A stretch of 37,870 nucleotides of DNA, from the NCBI GenBank assembly GCA_964427185.1, contig CAYRSN010000013.1:1-37870 (forward strand). The letters are read 5' to 3'. The DNA is from Sulfurivirga sp964427185 (GTDB lineage: Bacteria > Pseudomonadota > Gammaproteobacteria > Thiomicrospirales > Thiomicrospiraceae). Positions within the stretch are counted from its first letter, which is position 1, and the number at the start of each line of letters is the position of its first letter. Both the position numbers and the translations under genes were made by a program. Below the pieces are notes generated by a model, which worked only from the letters and a program-made list of their open reading frames with translations, was not told where the DNA came from and did no database searches. This document shows positions 23,811 through 30,862 of this stretch, piece by piece.

Positions 23811-25722
23811 TGCCTCTGACCTTTTGTATCCGGTTGCGGTAACAGGCTTTTGTATTTTTGTGTGGCATTGTCAAATGGGCTGTTAGTCGGCTGTTTGATA
23901 ACCGTGGGGCGGAGGAAAATAATCAGCTCCGTTTTGATTTTTTCACCAGCATGGTAGCCTGTCAGATTATTGACCACATCTAGTGTTTCTCCCAGAGGAA
24001 AACCAGTTTCTGTATTGTTGGTTTCATCACGCATCAGCCCGCCGAGAATGGCGATCTGTTGGTCTTGAAGTTGCATGATGGTGCTCATTTCTTTTTGCTG
24101 GATAATGGGGATCAGGCTTTCGGTGCCGGCTTGCGCCAGCAGCGGATTAGGGTCTTTTGTATAGCCGACAATACGGGAAATGGAGGGTTTGATCTGTAGG
24201 GTAATATCGCCGTTTGCACCGACAAATGGTGTCACGCCCATTATGAAACCCACAGGGGTGCTTTTGAGTTCGGTGGTGACATTGGTGGTGGTGACACCCT
24301 GTGTAGCCTGGGTGTCAATTGAGGTGGTGAAATAGACGTGGTTGTTTACCACTTTTAAGATGGCTGTTTGGTTGTTCAGTGCCATGATTTTGGGGGTGGA
24401 GAGCACCTTTACATTGCCAAACTGCTTGAGAAAGTTGATGCCCATATTGAAAGTGAAGTTATCAATTAGATAAGGCTTGGTGGAGTCGTAGACAAGCGCT
24501 GCTTGTGTGCTTCCGGCTGTGGCACCGCCAAAGCTGAGTTTAAAGTTACTCCAGTCAATGCCCATTTTGTTGCTTTCTGTAAGGTCAACTTCAACCACGG
24601 TTGCTTCAATCAGGACTTGTTTTTTCGCACGAGTGGTGATTTTCTCAATCAATGCCTGAATCTTTTGATGCTGGTATTCTGTGGCGTAGGCCAATAGTAA
24701 TCCGGCTTCTTGGTTGATAAATACTCGGTTGTTTAGGCTGTCTTGTTGGGGGGCGGCAGCGTTGCCTTGAGGGTTATTGGGTTGCGGTGTGGTGCGGGGT
24801 TGAGCTGTGGAGGCCGCTGTTTCGCTGTCTGGGGTGCTGAGTATCGCCATAATGGAGGCTTGAAGTCGCTCCCAAAACTGATTTTCACCAGCGCTGTTGG
24901 CAGACAGGGTGTTTTGATTTCGTGTTGTGCCTGCTGTACCTGTTGNNNNNNNNNNNNNNNNNNNNNNNNNNNNNNNNNNNNNNNNNNNNNNNNNNNNNNN
25001 NNNNNNNNNNNNNNNNNNNNNNNNNNNNNNNNNNNNNNNNNNNNNGCGCTGTTGGCAGACAGGGTGTTTTGATTTCGTGTTGTGCCTGCTGTACCTGTTG
25101 TGCCCGTTGCGCCCGTTGTGCCTGTTTGAGAGGTACTCAGCTGCAGTGATACTTGGGTTTCACTTTTAAAGTCACTGGCGATATTGACGTAGTCTATGGT
25201 GTAGGTTTTCCAATAGGGCGTATCAGACTCAATAATCAGGGTGTTTTGCTGAAGGCGATAGCGAATATCAGCCTGCTTGCTGATTTGTTCCAGAATAGTG
25301 CGCAAAGGGGCGTTTTTCAGGTAGAGCGTAATGCGTTGTTGATTGGGCAGTGGCTTCATGTTGAGCTGAAGCCCGGTTTTTCGAGCCAGTGCATAGAGCA
25401 CCTGCTCTACGGAGGTTTTTTTGAAAGAAACGGTATATTGCCGATCCAACGGTGTCTGGGGAGCTAAGACGGTGGATAGCTGGAGTTTGGGCGCAGGCAA
25501 TGGCACTACAGCTTCGGGCTTTTTAGGTTGTGTCGGTTGCTGAATGTGGGCATAAGGTTTGGGAGGGTCTTGTTTGACAAACCCCCATTGCTGACAGCCG
25601 CTTAGTAGAAAAAACAGGCCGACTGTCAGAGTCGCCCATACACTACGGTGAAGCCAGCCAGTGGAGGCGGCCATTTCTTTGTTTGGCGAGTTTTTCGATA
25701 TCTTGTAACGTAAGTTCTGCAT
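23807..25722 (-). CDS. mshL: MSHA outer-membrane secretin MshL (split only by a false gap)
   Basis: A lipoprotein secretin forming the outer-membrane pore for the pilus. Read as given, the gene is broken by 100 N. Removing the N and one of the two identical 55-bp flanks restores a single frame of 586 codons (to 25722) with no stop. The signal peptide ends in the lipobox LLSGC. A start at ATG 25674 would give a cleaner signal (MAASTGWLHRSV...) and overlap mshM by 32 bp; ATG 25722 adds 16 residues. An N-domain (STN-like, SFKKTSVEQVLYALARKTG) and the secretin domain (EVDLTESNKMGIDW, then VLSTPKIMALNNQTA and ILGGLMRDE) are evident. A run of Gly-X-Y triplets (GTTGATGTTGTAGTT) lies between them. 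Confidence 0.9.
24891..24945. repeat. Left copy of a 55-bp gap-flanking duplication
   Basis: Identical to 25046-25100. Exactly 55 bp on each side of a 100-N gap indicates an assembler k-mer overlap, not biology. Collapsing it restores the mshL frame. Confidence 0.9.
24946..25045. other. Assembly gap of 100 N, probably spurious
   Basis: Fixed-size 100-N gap between contigs whose ends overlap by 55 bp. Removing 155 bp keeps the secretin gene in one frame (1761 bp, 587 codons including stop). If the short tandem repeat beside it is longer in reality, a multiple of 9 bp could be missing. Confidence 0.85.
25046..25100. repeat. Right copy of the 55-bp gap-flanking duplication
   Basis: Same sequence as 24891-24945; one of the two is an artefact. 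Confidence 0.9.
25081..25125. repeat. Five imperfect 9-bp tandem repeats in mshL
   Basis: Units TGTGCCTGC, TGTACCTGT, TGTGCCCGT, TGCGCCCGT and TGTGCCTGT. On the coding strand each adds Gly-X-Y with X/Y being Thr or Ala, so copy-number change keeps frame. It abuts the contig break. Confidence 0.75.
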
Positions 25723-26791
25723 AGTCTTTGATGTTGTGCTGATTTAAGGCACGAAAAATCTTCAGGCATTTTTGTTGGCCCGCTTGGTGATAAACCAGCT
25801 GACCAATTAAATTTTGTTCTGCTTTTGTTGCGCAATGATCCGGATTTTTTGCAATAAACAGTATATTGTTTTTTTTGTTGATTGTTGCTGTAAGTTCTGA
25901 ATTATCGCTTGAAAACTTTTCTAAAAATAGAAAAAAAGTAAGGGCGGTGCCAACCCCAAGAAGTAATAACAGTAAATAGCTTTTTGCACGCTTGGATGAT
26001 GCGGTGTCGATATCTTGTGGTAAGACGTGGGAGCGTTTGTGCAGGTAGGCTGACATAAGGGCCTTGTCTGCCAGGTTGTTGGTGGTACGTAAGCTGCCGC
26101 ACGCACGTTTGTTAATTTTGCGAGCCACTTTTTGAGAAAAAACCGGTGTGCCGCGATAGCCTGCCTTTGTCATGCGGTGGTTCAAGTAGGCTTGAATTTC
26201 CGTATCGGTGGGAGCTTTGAGTTTCAGGCTATGGTTGATGCGGGAGACCAGTGCGCGAGCCTGAGGTGTGGCTAACAGAGTATCCAGTTCGGGCTGCCCA
26301 GCCAGCACGATCTGGATGAGTTTTCTTTCCTGGGTTTCGATATTACTGAGCAGGCGCAGCTCTTCCAAGGTTTCCAGCGGCATTAGGTGGGCTTCATCAA
26401 CCAGAATGATGATCTCTTTATTTTGGCTGAACTGTTCAATGACATGACGGTAAATCAGCTGATAAAGATCCGCTTTGTCTGCATGAGCAGGGGGTGTGAT
26501 GCCAAGCTCGGTGCATAGGTGCTTGAGCATGGCTTCAGGGGTTAGCTGTGGGCTGGGGAAGAACACCAGCTGATAACGGGGATCGGTGATCAGGTGGTTG
26601 ATCAGGTTATGCAGCAGGGTGGTTTTGCCAGTGCCGACTTCGCCTGTGAGTTTGATAAAGGCGTCGTTGCGCTCCAGCAGGTGGACGAGGGCGGCCAGTA
26701 TTTCAGCGCGTTCGGCACCGGGAAAAAAGCCTTGTGTGGTGGGTGTGTTTTTAAAAGGGGGCTCTTTCAGGCCAAAAAAAGCGTTATACAT
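25643..26791 (-). CDS. mshM: MSHA biogenesis ATPase MshM (ExeA/GspA-like AAA protein)
   Basis: A 382-residue AAA ATPase. It opens with MYNAFFGLKEPPFKNTP and has the P-loop GEVGTGKT (50-57), Walker B with IIILVDEAHLM, and a sensor region ending LIQIVLAGQPEL. A membrane helix lies at about 272-292 (YLLLLLLGVGTALTFFLFLE), with a short periplasmic C-terminus containing two Cys. ExeA-type proteins help the secretin pass the peptidoglycan; MshM is expected to do so for MshL. Overlaps the likely mshL start and lies 4 bp after the minor pilin gene. Confidence 0.9.
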   Translation of the reverse strand: MYNAFFGLKEPPFKNTPTTQGFFPGAERAEILAALVHLLERNDAFIKLTGEVGTGKTTLLHNLINHLITDPRYQLVFFPSPQLTPEAMLKHLCTELGITPPAHADKADLYQLIYRHVIEQFSQNKEIIILVDEAHLMPLETLEELRLLSNIETQERKLIQIVLAGQPELDTLLATPQARALVSRINHSLKLKAPTDTEIQAYLNHRMTKAGYRGTPVFSQKVARKINKRACGSLRTTNNLADKALMSAYLHKRSHVLPQDIDTASSKRAKSYLLLLLLGVGTALTFFLFLEKFSSDNSELTATINKKNNILFIAKNPDHCATKAEQNLIGQLVYHQAGQQKCLKIFRALNQHNIKDYAELTLQDIEKLAKQRNGRLHWLASP

Positions 26792-26795
26792 GGAG

Positions 26796-27653
26796 TTACC
26801 TGATTTGCCCGCTAATCAGAAGGATGTATTTGGCTTCATGTGGGGTGAGAAAGCGGAGTTTATCTTCGGAGGCATCGATGATGAAGGTTTTGTCCAAGTC
26901 GCAGTTTTCCTGCTGGTCGGAGTGTGGGCGGTTATCGCAGGTGTCGTCATTTATTTCTATTTCGCCATTTATTATGTTCCATAGGGAGGGGGTATTGCCA
27001 AAAGCCACAATGGCATAAACGGCTACATCGCTTAATACGGTGCCATCTGAGCGTTTGATTTCCAGTTTTCCGGCCAGACCGGCATTATCCGTGCCGACAG
27101 GTGGGGTTGCCAGATGCATATGTGCACTGCCTGAGCTTCGAGGGTCTGATGTTGCGGCTGACCATGTGCCGCCATTGGTTTGCTTGGTGCAGGCAAAGCC
27201 ATATTCATCATGGAGCTGGTAGGTGTCAGATAATGCAGGCAGTGTGTAGCTGGCCGAGACCGGTGCAAACAGTGCAGCCGGATCACAGAGGTTGCCTATG
27301 TTGTCGGAGGTTTTGGCGCGTTTATGTACCTGGTAGAGAAAGTAGCTGCCACGCATTTTGACCGTGTTTTCATGAAGTCCCAGCGTGATCCAGGGTAAGG
27401 TGCCGTAGTGTTCGGTGCAACTGTTATCACTGTCTCGGTTTTCTACACCGTCCAAATCGGTATCTGGACAGGGCAGGCGGCCGTTAATTTTTAAAAAGGT
27501 TTTAAGGCTCTGGTGTGCATGCTCCAGTTCTTGTCGAGAGTTTTCCGTTGGCTGGTAAATCCAGAAGATGCCGATTAAAAGTAAACCCACAAGCATGATG
27601 CCGATGACGGCATCCACCATGAGTGCGCCTTTTTGTTGTTGAGCAGTCTTCAT
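26796..27653 (-). CDS. Minor prepilin-like protein (MshO position) with Asp at mature residue 5
   Basis: A 285-residue protein with the leader MKTAQQQKG and a hydrophobic helix ALMVDAVIGIMLVGLLLIGIFWIY. After the predicted cleavage at Gly9, position 5 is Asp, not the Glu usual in type IV pilins. The globular part has INGRLPCPDTDLDGVENRD (56-74) with a Ca-type DxDxDG loop, then TLPWITLGL (85-93), matching the pattern of the prepilin at 15289. A later region has several cysteines. It overlaps the preceding gene (ATGA). Probably a tip or priming minor pilin; the mshO label is by position only. Confidence 0.78.
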   Translation of the reverse strand: MKTAQQQKGALMVDAVIGIMLVGLLLIGIFWIYQPTENSRQELEHAHQSLKTFLKINGRLPCPDTDLDGVENRDSDNSCTEHYGTLPWITLGLHENTVKMRGSYFLYQVHKRAKTSDNIGNLCDPAALFAPVSASYTLPALSDTYQLHDEYGFACTKQTNGGTWSAATSDPRSSGSAHMHLATPPVGTDNAGLAGKLEIKRSDGTVLSDVAVYAIVAFGNTPSLWNIINGEIEINDDTCDNRPHSDQQENCDLDKTFIIDASEDKLRFLTPHEAKYILLISGQIR

Positions 27654-28456
27654 GGGCAGACTCCTTGCCAGCCTGAACCAACAGGCGGGTTGCTGCTGTC
27701 ATACCACTCTGGTAGGTTTCTGGGTGGGTGAGTCTTGAGGTAGCAGGCAGAGGTTTGGGCGGCCGTTTGCCACTCGGCTGTTGTAATGCCGAGAATCAGG
27801 TCATCGTTGTTGACTGTGGTAAAGCTGGTGGTGTTCTGGTTGGTTGCGGCGATTGTGCCATCTTGTCCGGGCAGAAGCAGCACAACAACAAAGCCAGATT
27901 GTCCGTTGATGGATAAGGTGGGCAGGGTGTTTACGGTTGTGCTGTTAAGTGGAGTGTAAATGCTTGGGTTTTCCGTAGTGTTATAGCGGTTGGACTGATA
28001 GACGAAGGGATCGCTGACGGTGTATTGGATGATGGTGTTGTCAGAGATTGCAAGTGGATCAAAGGTGAAATTACGGGTGGCGTTTTTAATGGGAAGCTGG
28101 CCTGCCACATAGGGTGCGGTGGCAGTGCCGCCGCAGTCCGGCTCCTGAGCACCGTCCTGGTTAATATCCGGGCAGGGAAAGTAGCCTGGACCTGGAATTT
28201 TATCATTGTCTGTTAAGGTGCCGTCGGCATTGGTGGCGTAAATAACGGGGGTCAGGGCGGTGAAAGCAAGTAATTGTTGTTTGGCGGCTTCAAGTCGTTC
28301 AAGATCGGCATCTGTATCGCGATATTTTGCCCGCTGGGCGCTTAAGGATGAGTCGGTAAGATCCACGGCCAGAAAAGTCATAATGACCAGCGACAGCGCA
28401 AGAAAAATGACAATATATCCTCTTTCGCGTTTGGCCATTATGAGAGGTGTTTTCAT
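27650..28456 (-). CDS. PilX/MshP-like minor pilin protein
   Basis: A 268-residue protein, first gene of the pilus operon. The N-terminus has a basic leader ending in RERG and a hydrophobic helix YIVIFLALSLVIMTFLAV. This resembles PilX/MshP-type minor pilins, which lack Glu5. A coiled-coil region (ADLERLEAAKQQLLAF) is followed by GYFPCPDINQDGAQEPDC (91-108), again a PCPD motif with a Dx(N)xDG loop, and further cysteines. Start 28456 is taken; an in-frame ATG at 28438 (MAKRERG) would give a more usual short leader. It begins 42 bp after the hemE stop on the same strand. Confidence 0.72.
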   Translation of the reverse strand: MKTPLIMAKRERGYIVIFLALSLVIMTFLAVDLTDSSLSAQRAKYRDTDADLERLEAAKQQLLAFTALTPVIYATNADGTLTDNDKIPGPGYFPCPDINQDGAQEPDCGGTATAPYVAGQLPIKNATRNFTFDPLAISDNTIIQYTVSDPFVYQSNRYNTTENPSIYTPLNSTTVNTLPTLSINGQSGFVVVLLLPGQDGTIAATNQNTTSFTTVNNDDLILGITTAEWQTAAQTSACYLKTHPPRNLPEWYDSSNPPVGSGWQGVCP

Positions 28457-28498
28457 GTTTATGCTTTATGGTCCGGTGAATGTAAAAGCCCCTTTAGT

Positions 28499-29560
28499 TT
28501 AGTGAAATGCTGGGCTCAAGTCTACCACAGCTTCTACAAATGCCCGGGCATGCTCCACCGGTATGTCCGGATGGATGCCGTGTCCCAGATTCATTATATG
28601 GCCTGAGCCTTGTCCGTATTGTGTCAGCAGGTACCGCACTTCTTCACGGATACGCTCGGGTGAGGCGTAAAGCATGGAAGGATCCATATTGCCCTGAAGA
28701 GCTACTTTGTTGCCGACTCGGGCACGGGCTTCATTCAGCGGTGTTGTCCAATCCAGCCCCAGTGCATCGGCACCTGTTTCCGCCATGGATTCAAGCCATT
28801 GCCCACCGCCTTTTGTGAAGAGGATGACTGGAACTTTGCGACCCTCGTGCACTCGGATTAGGCCTTCCACAATGCGCGCCATATAGGCCAGGGAGAACTC
28901 CTGATAGTCCCGCGGAGTCAATACGCCACCCCAGGTGTCGAAAATCTGCACGGCTTGTGCGCCGGCTTTGATTTGGGCATTGAGGTAGTCTGTGACAGCA
29001 TCGGCTAAGATACCCAGCAGGGCATGAGCCGTAGCCGGATCGTCGTAAAGCATAGCTTTGACTTTGCTGAATGTTTTGCTGCTGCCGCCTTCAACCATAT
29101 AGGTGGCCAGTGTCCAGGGGCTGCCGGAAAAGCCGATCAGCGGCACCTTGCCATCCAAGGCTTTGCGGATACTGCGCACGGCATTCATTACATACCTCAG
29201 ATCCTGCTCCATATCCGGCACACCCAGTTTGGCAACATCTGCTGCACTGCGTACGGGATGCTCGAAAACGGGACCCTCTCCTTGAACGAAGTTGAGACCC
29301 AGTCCCATGGCATCCGGAATGGTAAGAATGTCGGAAAATAGAATGGCGGCATCTAAAGGGAAGCGGCGCAGCGGTTGTAGAGTGACCTCTGTGGCCAGAT
29401 CCGTATTGCGGCAAAGCTCCATAAAAGAACCGGCCTGGGCGCGGGTGGCGCGATACTCTGGCAGGTAGCGCCCAGCTTGGCGCATCATCCATATAGGGGT
29501 GCGGTCAACGGGTTCGCGTAGCAGGGCGCGTAGGAAGCGGTCGTTTTTAAGTGTGTTCAT
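28499..29560 (-). CDS. hemE: Uroporphyrinogen decarboxylase
   Basis: Converts uroporphyrinogen III to coproporphyrinogen III in heme synthesis, cytoplasmic. The 353-residue protein shows the family signature RTPIWMMRQAGRYLPEYRA (20-38) and GFSGSPWTLATYMVEG (about 143-158), with the substrate-binding Asp/Tyr segment near FSDILTIPDAMGLGL. Length is standard. It lies between the nuclease-like gene (36 bp upstream) and the pilus operon (42 bp downstream), all on the minus strand. No terminator is obvious after it, so read-through into the pilus operon is possible. Confidence 0.98.
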   Translation of the reverse strand: MNTLKNDRFLRALLREPVDRTPIWMMRQAGRYLPEYRATRAQAGSFMELCRNTDLATEVTLQPLRRFPLDAAILFSDILTIPDAMGLGLNFVQGEGPVFEHPVRSAADVAKLGVPDMEQDLRYVMNAVRSIRKALDGKVPLIGFSGSPWTLATYMVEGGSSKTFSKVKAMLYDDPATAHALLGILADAVTDYLNAQIKAGAQAVQIFDTWGGVLTPRDYQEFSLAYMARIVEGLIRVHEGRKVPVILFTKGGGQWLESMAETGADALGLDWTTPLNEARARVGNKVALQGNMDPSMLYASPERIREEVRYLLTQYGQGSGHIMNLGHGIHPDIPVEHARAFVEAVVDLSPAFH

Positions 29561-29596
29561 GGTGTGTTTGTTTGTTATGAGTCTTAAAAAGGCATT

Positions 29597-30445
29597 TTAC
29601 CGTGTTTTGCCTGCATACACGGGATTAAGCAGGTTGATGGCATAAGGGTGGCGTACCACCATGTACATATGCCCTTTTACGTAATAGGGCCGGCCGCGTA
29701 CTTCGATGTGTTTGTCTTTGAGCTGGTTGAGCATGCGGGATGACCAGTATTTTTTAAAATCTTCCTCAGGGATGCGGATGCCGGTGGTGTCAAGGTTGAG
29801 GCCTTTGAAGCCTCGGATGGATACCAGAGATTTTACCGGGCCGGCAATAATGCGGTAGCCGACATCGTCTCCGGCGATTTTATCGCTGGGGATGAGAGGG
29901 TATTTAAGTGCAGGATAGGATTGGGCGATTTTCCAGATACCTCGGGTTGCCTGGCGAGCACGTTTTTCGGCGGCGTAATAGCACTGTTGGTGTTTTAAAT
30001 TAGGAGGGGTGGTAGCGGCCAGGGCGTAGCCGTTTTCCAGTAGTGCGGCCTGCACGCTGTGGATGCGGCCTTGTTTGTCTTTATAGTACAGGTGTCCGAG
30101 TTCGCGCAGGAACTTGTCAAAAGCCTGTTTGTCGTGCTCGATGCCGACTTGCATGTCATGGTTGGCTAAGAGCTTCAGGAGAAACAGTTTGGCTTGGGCG
30201 GCGAGGGGGTCGTCCTCTCTGTGAAACCATTTGTGTTTTTGTCCGGGTTCGGGTGCAACGATACCCTCCAGTAATAGTGTGTGGTTTTCTACAATCAGTT
30301 TATTGCCATTGCTGACATATTGCACTTTGACCCATTTGAGTTTTTCCGGGTTTTCCGGCAGACAAGGCTGGGCGGCGGCCTGTGCCAGGGTGCTATAAAT
30401 GATAAGCAGTGCAAGTAAATATCCCCTTTGCATAACGGAAATCAT
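29597..30445 (-). CDS. Secreted thermonuclease-fold protein, probably catalytically degenerate
   Basis: An exported protein of 282 residues (ATG 30445) or 278 (ATG 30433, MQRGYLLALLIIYSTLAQA as signal). Longer starts would lie inside the rpmE2 terminator and are rejected; no clear ribosome site helps. The first half resembles the staphylococcal nuclease (SNase) fold: TLLLEGIVAPEPGQKHKWF, then DKFLRELGHLYY and CYYAAEKRARQATRGIWK. At the usual R-L-x-x-V-D-x-P-E site it reads LLLEGIVAPE, so Arg35- and Asp40-equivalents appear replaced, while the Glu and the later Arg remain. A second domain (about 185-280) is unassigned. Nuclease activity is doubtful. Confidence 0.75.
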   Translation of the reverse strand: MISVMQRGYLLALLIIYSTLAQAAAQPCLPENPEKLKWVKVQYVSNGNKLIVENHTLLLEGIVAPEPGQKHKWFHREDDPLAAQAKLFLLKLLANHDMQVGIEHDKQAFDKFLRELGHLYYKDKQGRIHSVQAALLENGYALAATTPPNLKHQQCYYAAEKRARQATRGIWKIAQSYPALKYPLIPSDKIAGDDVGYRIIAGPVKSLVSIRGFKGLNLDTTGIRIPEEDFKKYWSSRMLNQLKDKHIEVRGRPYYVKGHMYMVVRHPYAINLLNPVYAGKTR

Positions 30446-30490
30446 AGCAGAAACTGTGCCGTTTGATGTGTGAAGAGGAAAGGCAGAAAG

Positions 30491-30514
30491 AAAAAAGGCC
30501 GCAGAAGCGGCCTT
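30491..30514 (-). terminator. Intrinsic terminator of rpmE2
   Basis: On the minus strand AAGGCCGC-TTCT-GCGGCCTT (8-bp stem) runs into six T, about 21 bp after the rpmE2 stop. Confidence 0.9.
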
Positions 30515-30534
30515 GGTAAGCATTGTGAGAATGC

Positions 30535-30780
30535 TTATTTGCGCATGCCGTACTTTTGACGGAACTTTTCCACGCGACCTTCCGTGTCCACCAGTGTTTG
30601 CTTGCCGGTGTAAAACGGATGAGAGGCGCTGGAAATTTCTACGCGAATCAGAGGATACTCTTTACCGTCCAGCTCAATGGTGGCATTGGCTTTGGCAGTA
30701 GAGCGGGTCAGGAAAGTGGTGCCTGTGGAAATGTCCTGAAAGACCACTTCTCTGTACTCGGGGTGAATACCTGGTTTCAT
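30535..30780 (-). CDS. rpmE2: Ribosomal protein bL31, type B (zinc-free)
   Basis: An 81-residue bL31 of the large ribosomal subunit. ATG 30780 is chosen because AGGA lies 8 nt upstream and the family begins MKPGIHPEYREVVFQD. It contains no cysteines, so it is the type B, zinc-independent form (often expressed under zinc limitation in species that also keep the zinc form). TKANATIELDGKEYPLIRVEISSASHPFYTGKQ fits. It has its own consensus-like promoter directly after rho and a strong terminator. No Zur box is recognised. Confidence 0.95.
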   Translation of the reverse strand: MKPGIHPEYREVVFQDISTGTTFLTRSTAKANATIELDGKEYPLIRVEISSASHPFYTGKQTLVDTEGRVEKFRQKYGMRK

Positions 30781-30800
30781 AATGCAATTCCTGCTTTTAT

Positions 30801-30824
30801 GTTCGGTTACAAATTTATGCGAAC
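30801..30824. promoter_or_regulatory. Short inverted repeat in the rpmE2 leader
   Basis: GTTCG (30801-30805) and CGAAC (30820-30824) could pair in the 5' leader between the promoter and the ribosome site. The stem is short, so this is only a possibility. Confidence 0.2.
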
Positions 30825-30829
30825 GAGGC

Positions 30830-30858
30830 ATTATAGGGAAGATGCCCTGTTAAATCAA
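30830..30858 (-). promoter_or_regulatory. Sigma-70 promoter of rpmE2
   Basis: On the minus strand TTGATT (30853-30858) and a perfect TATAAT (30830-30835) are spaced by 17 bp, predicting a start near 30823 and a leader of about 43 nt. It begins 5 bp before the rho stop codon. Confidence 0.7.
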
Positions 30859-30862
30859 CAGC

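Noticed and set aside
24733..25722. Two separate secretin genes on either side of the N-run
   Set aside because: Collapsing the 55-bp duplication plus the N-run restores one frame without stops.
30446..30523. A longer N-terminus for the nuclease-like protein (start at 30523)
   Set aside because: It would read through the rpmE2 terminator hairpin and bury the signal peptide; starts at 30445 or 30433 give a normal exported protein.
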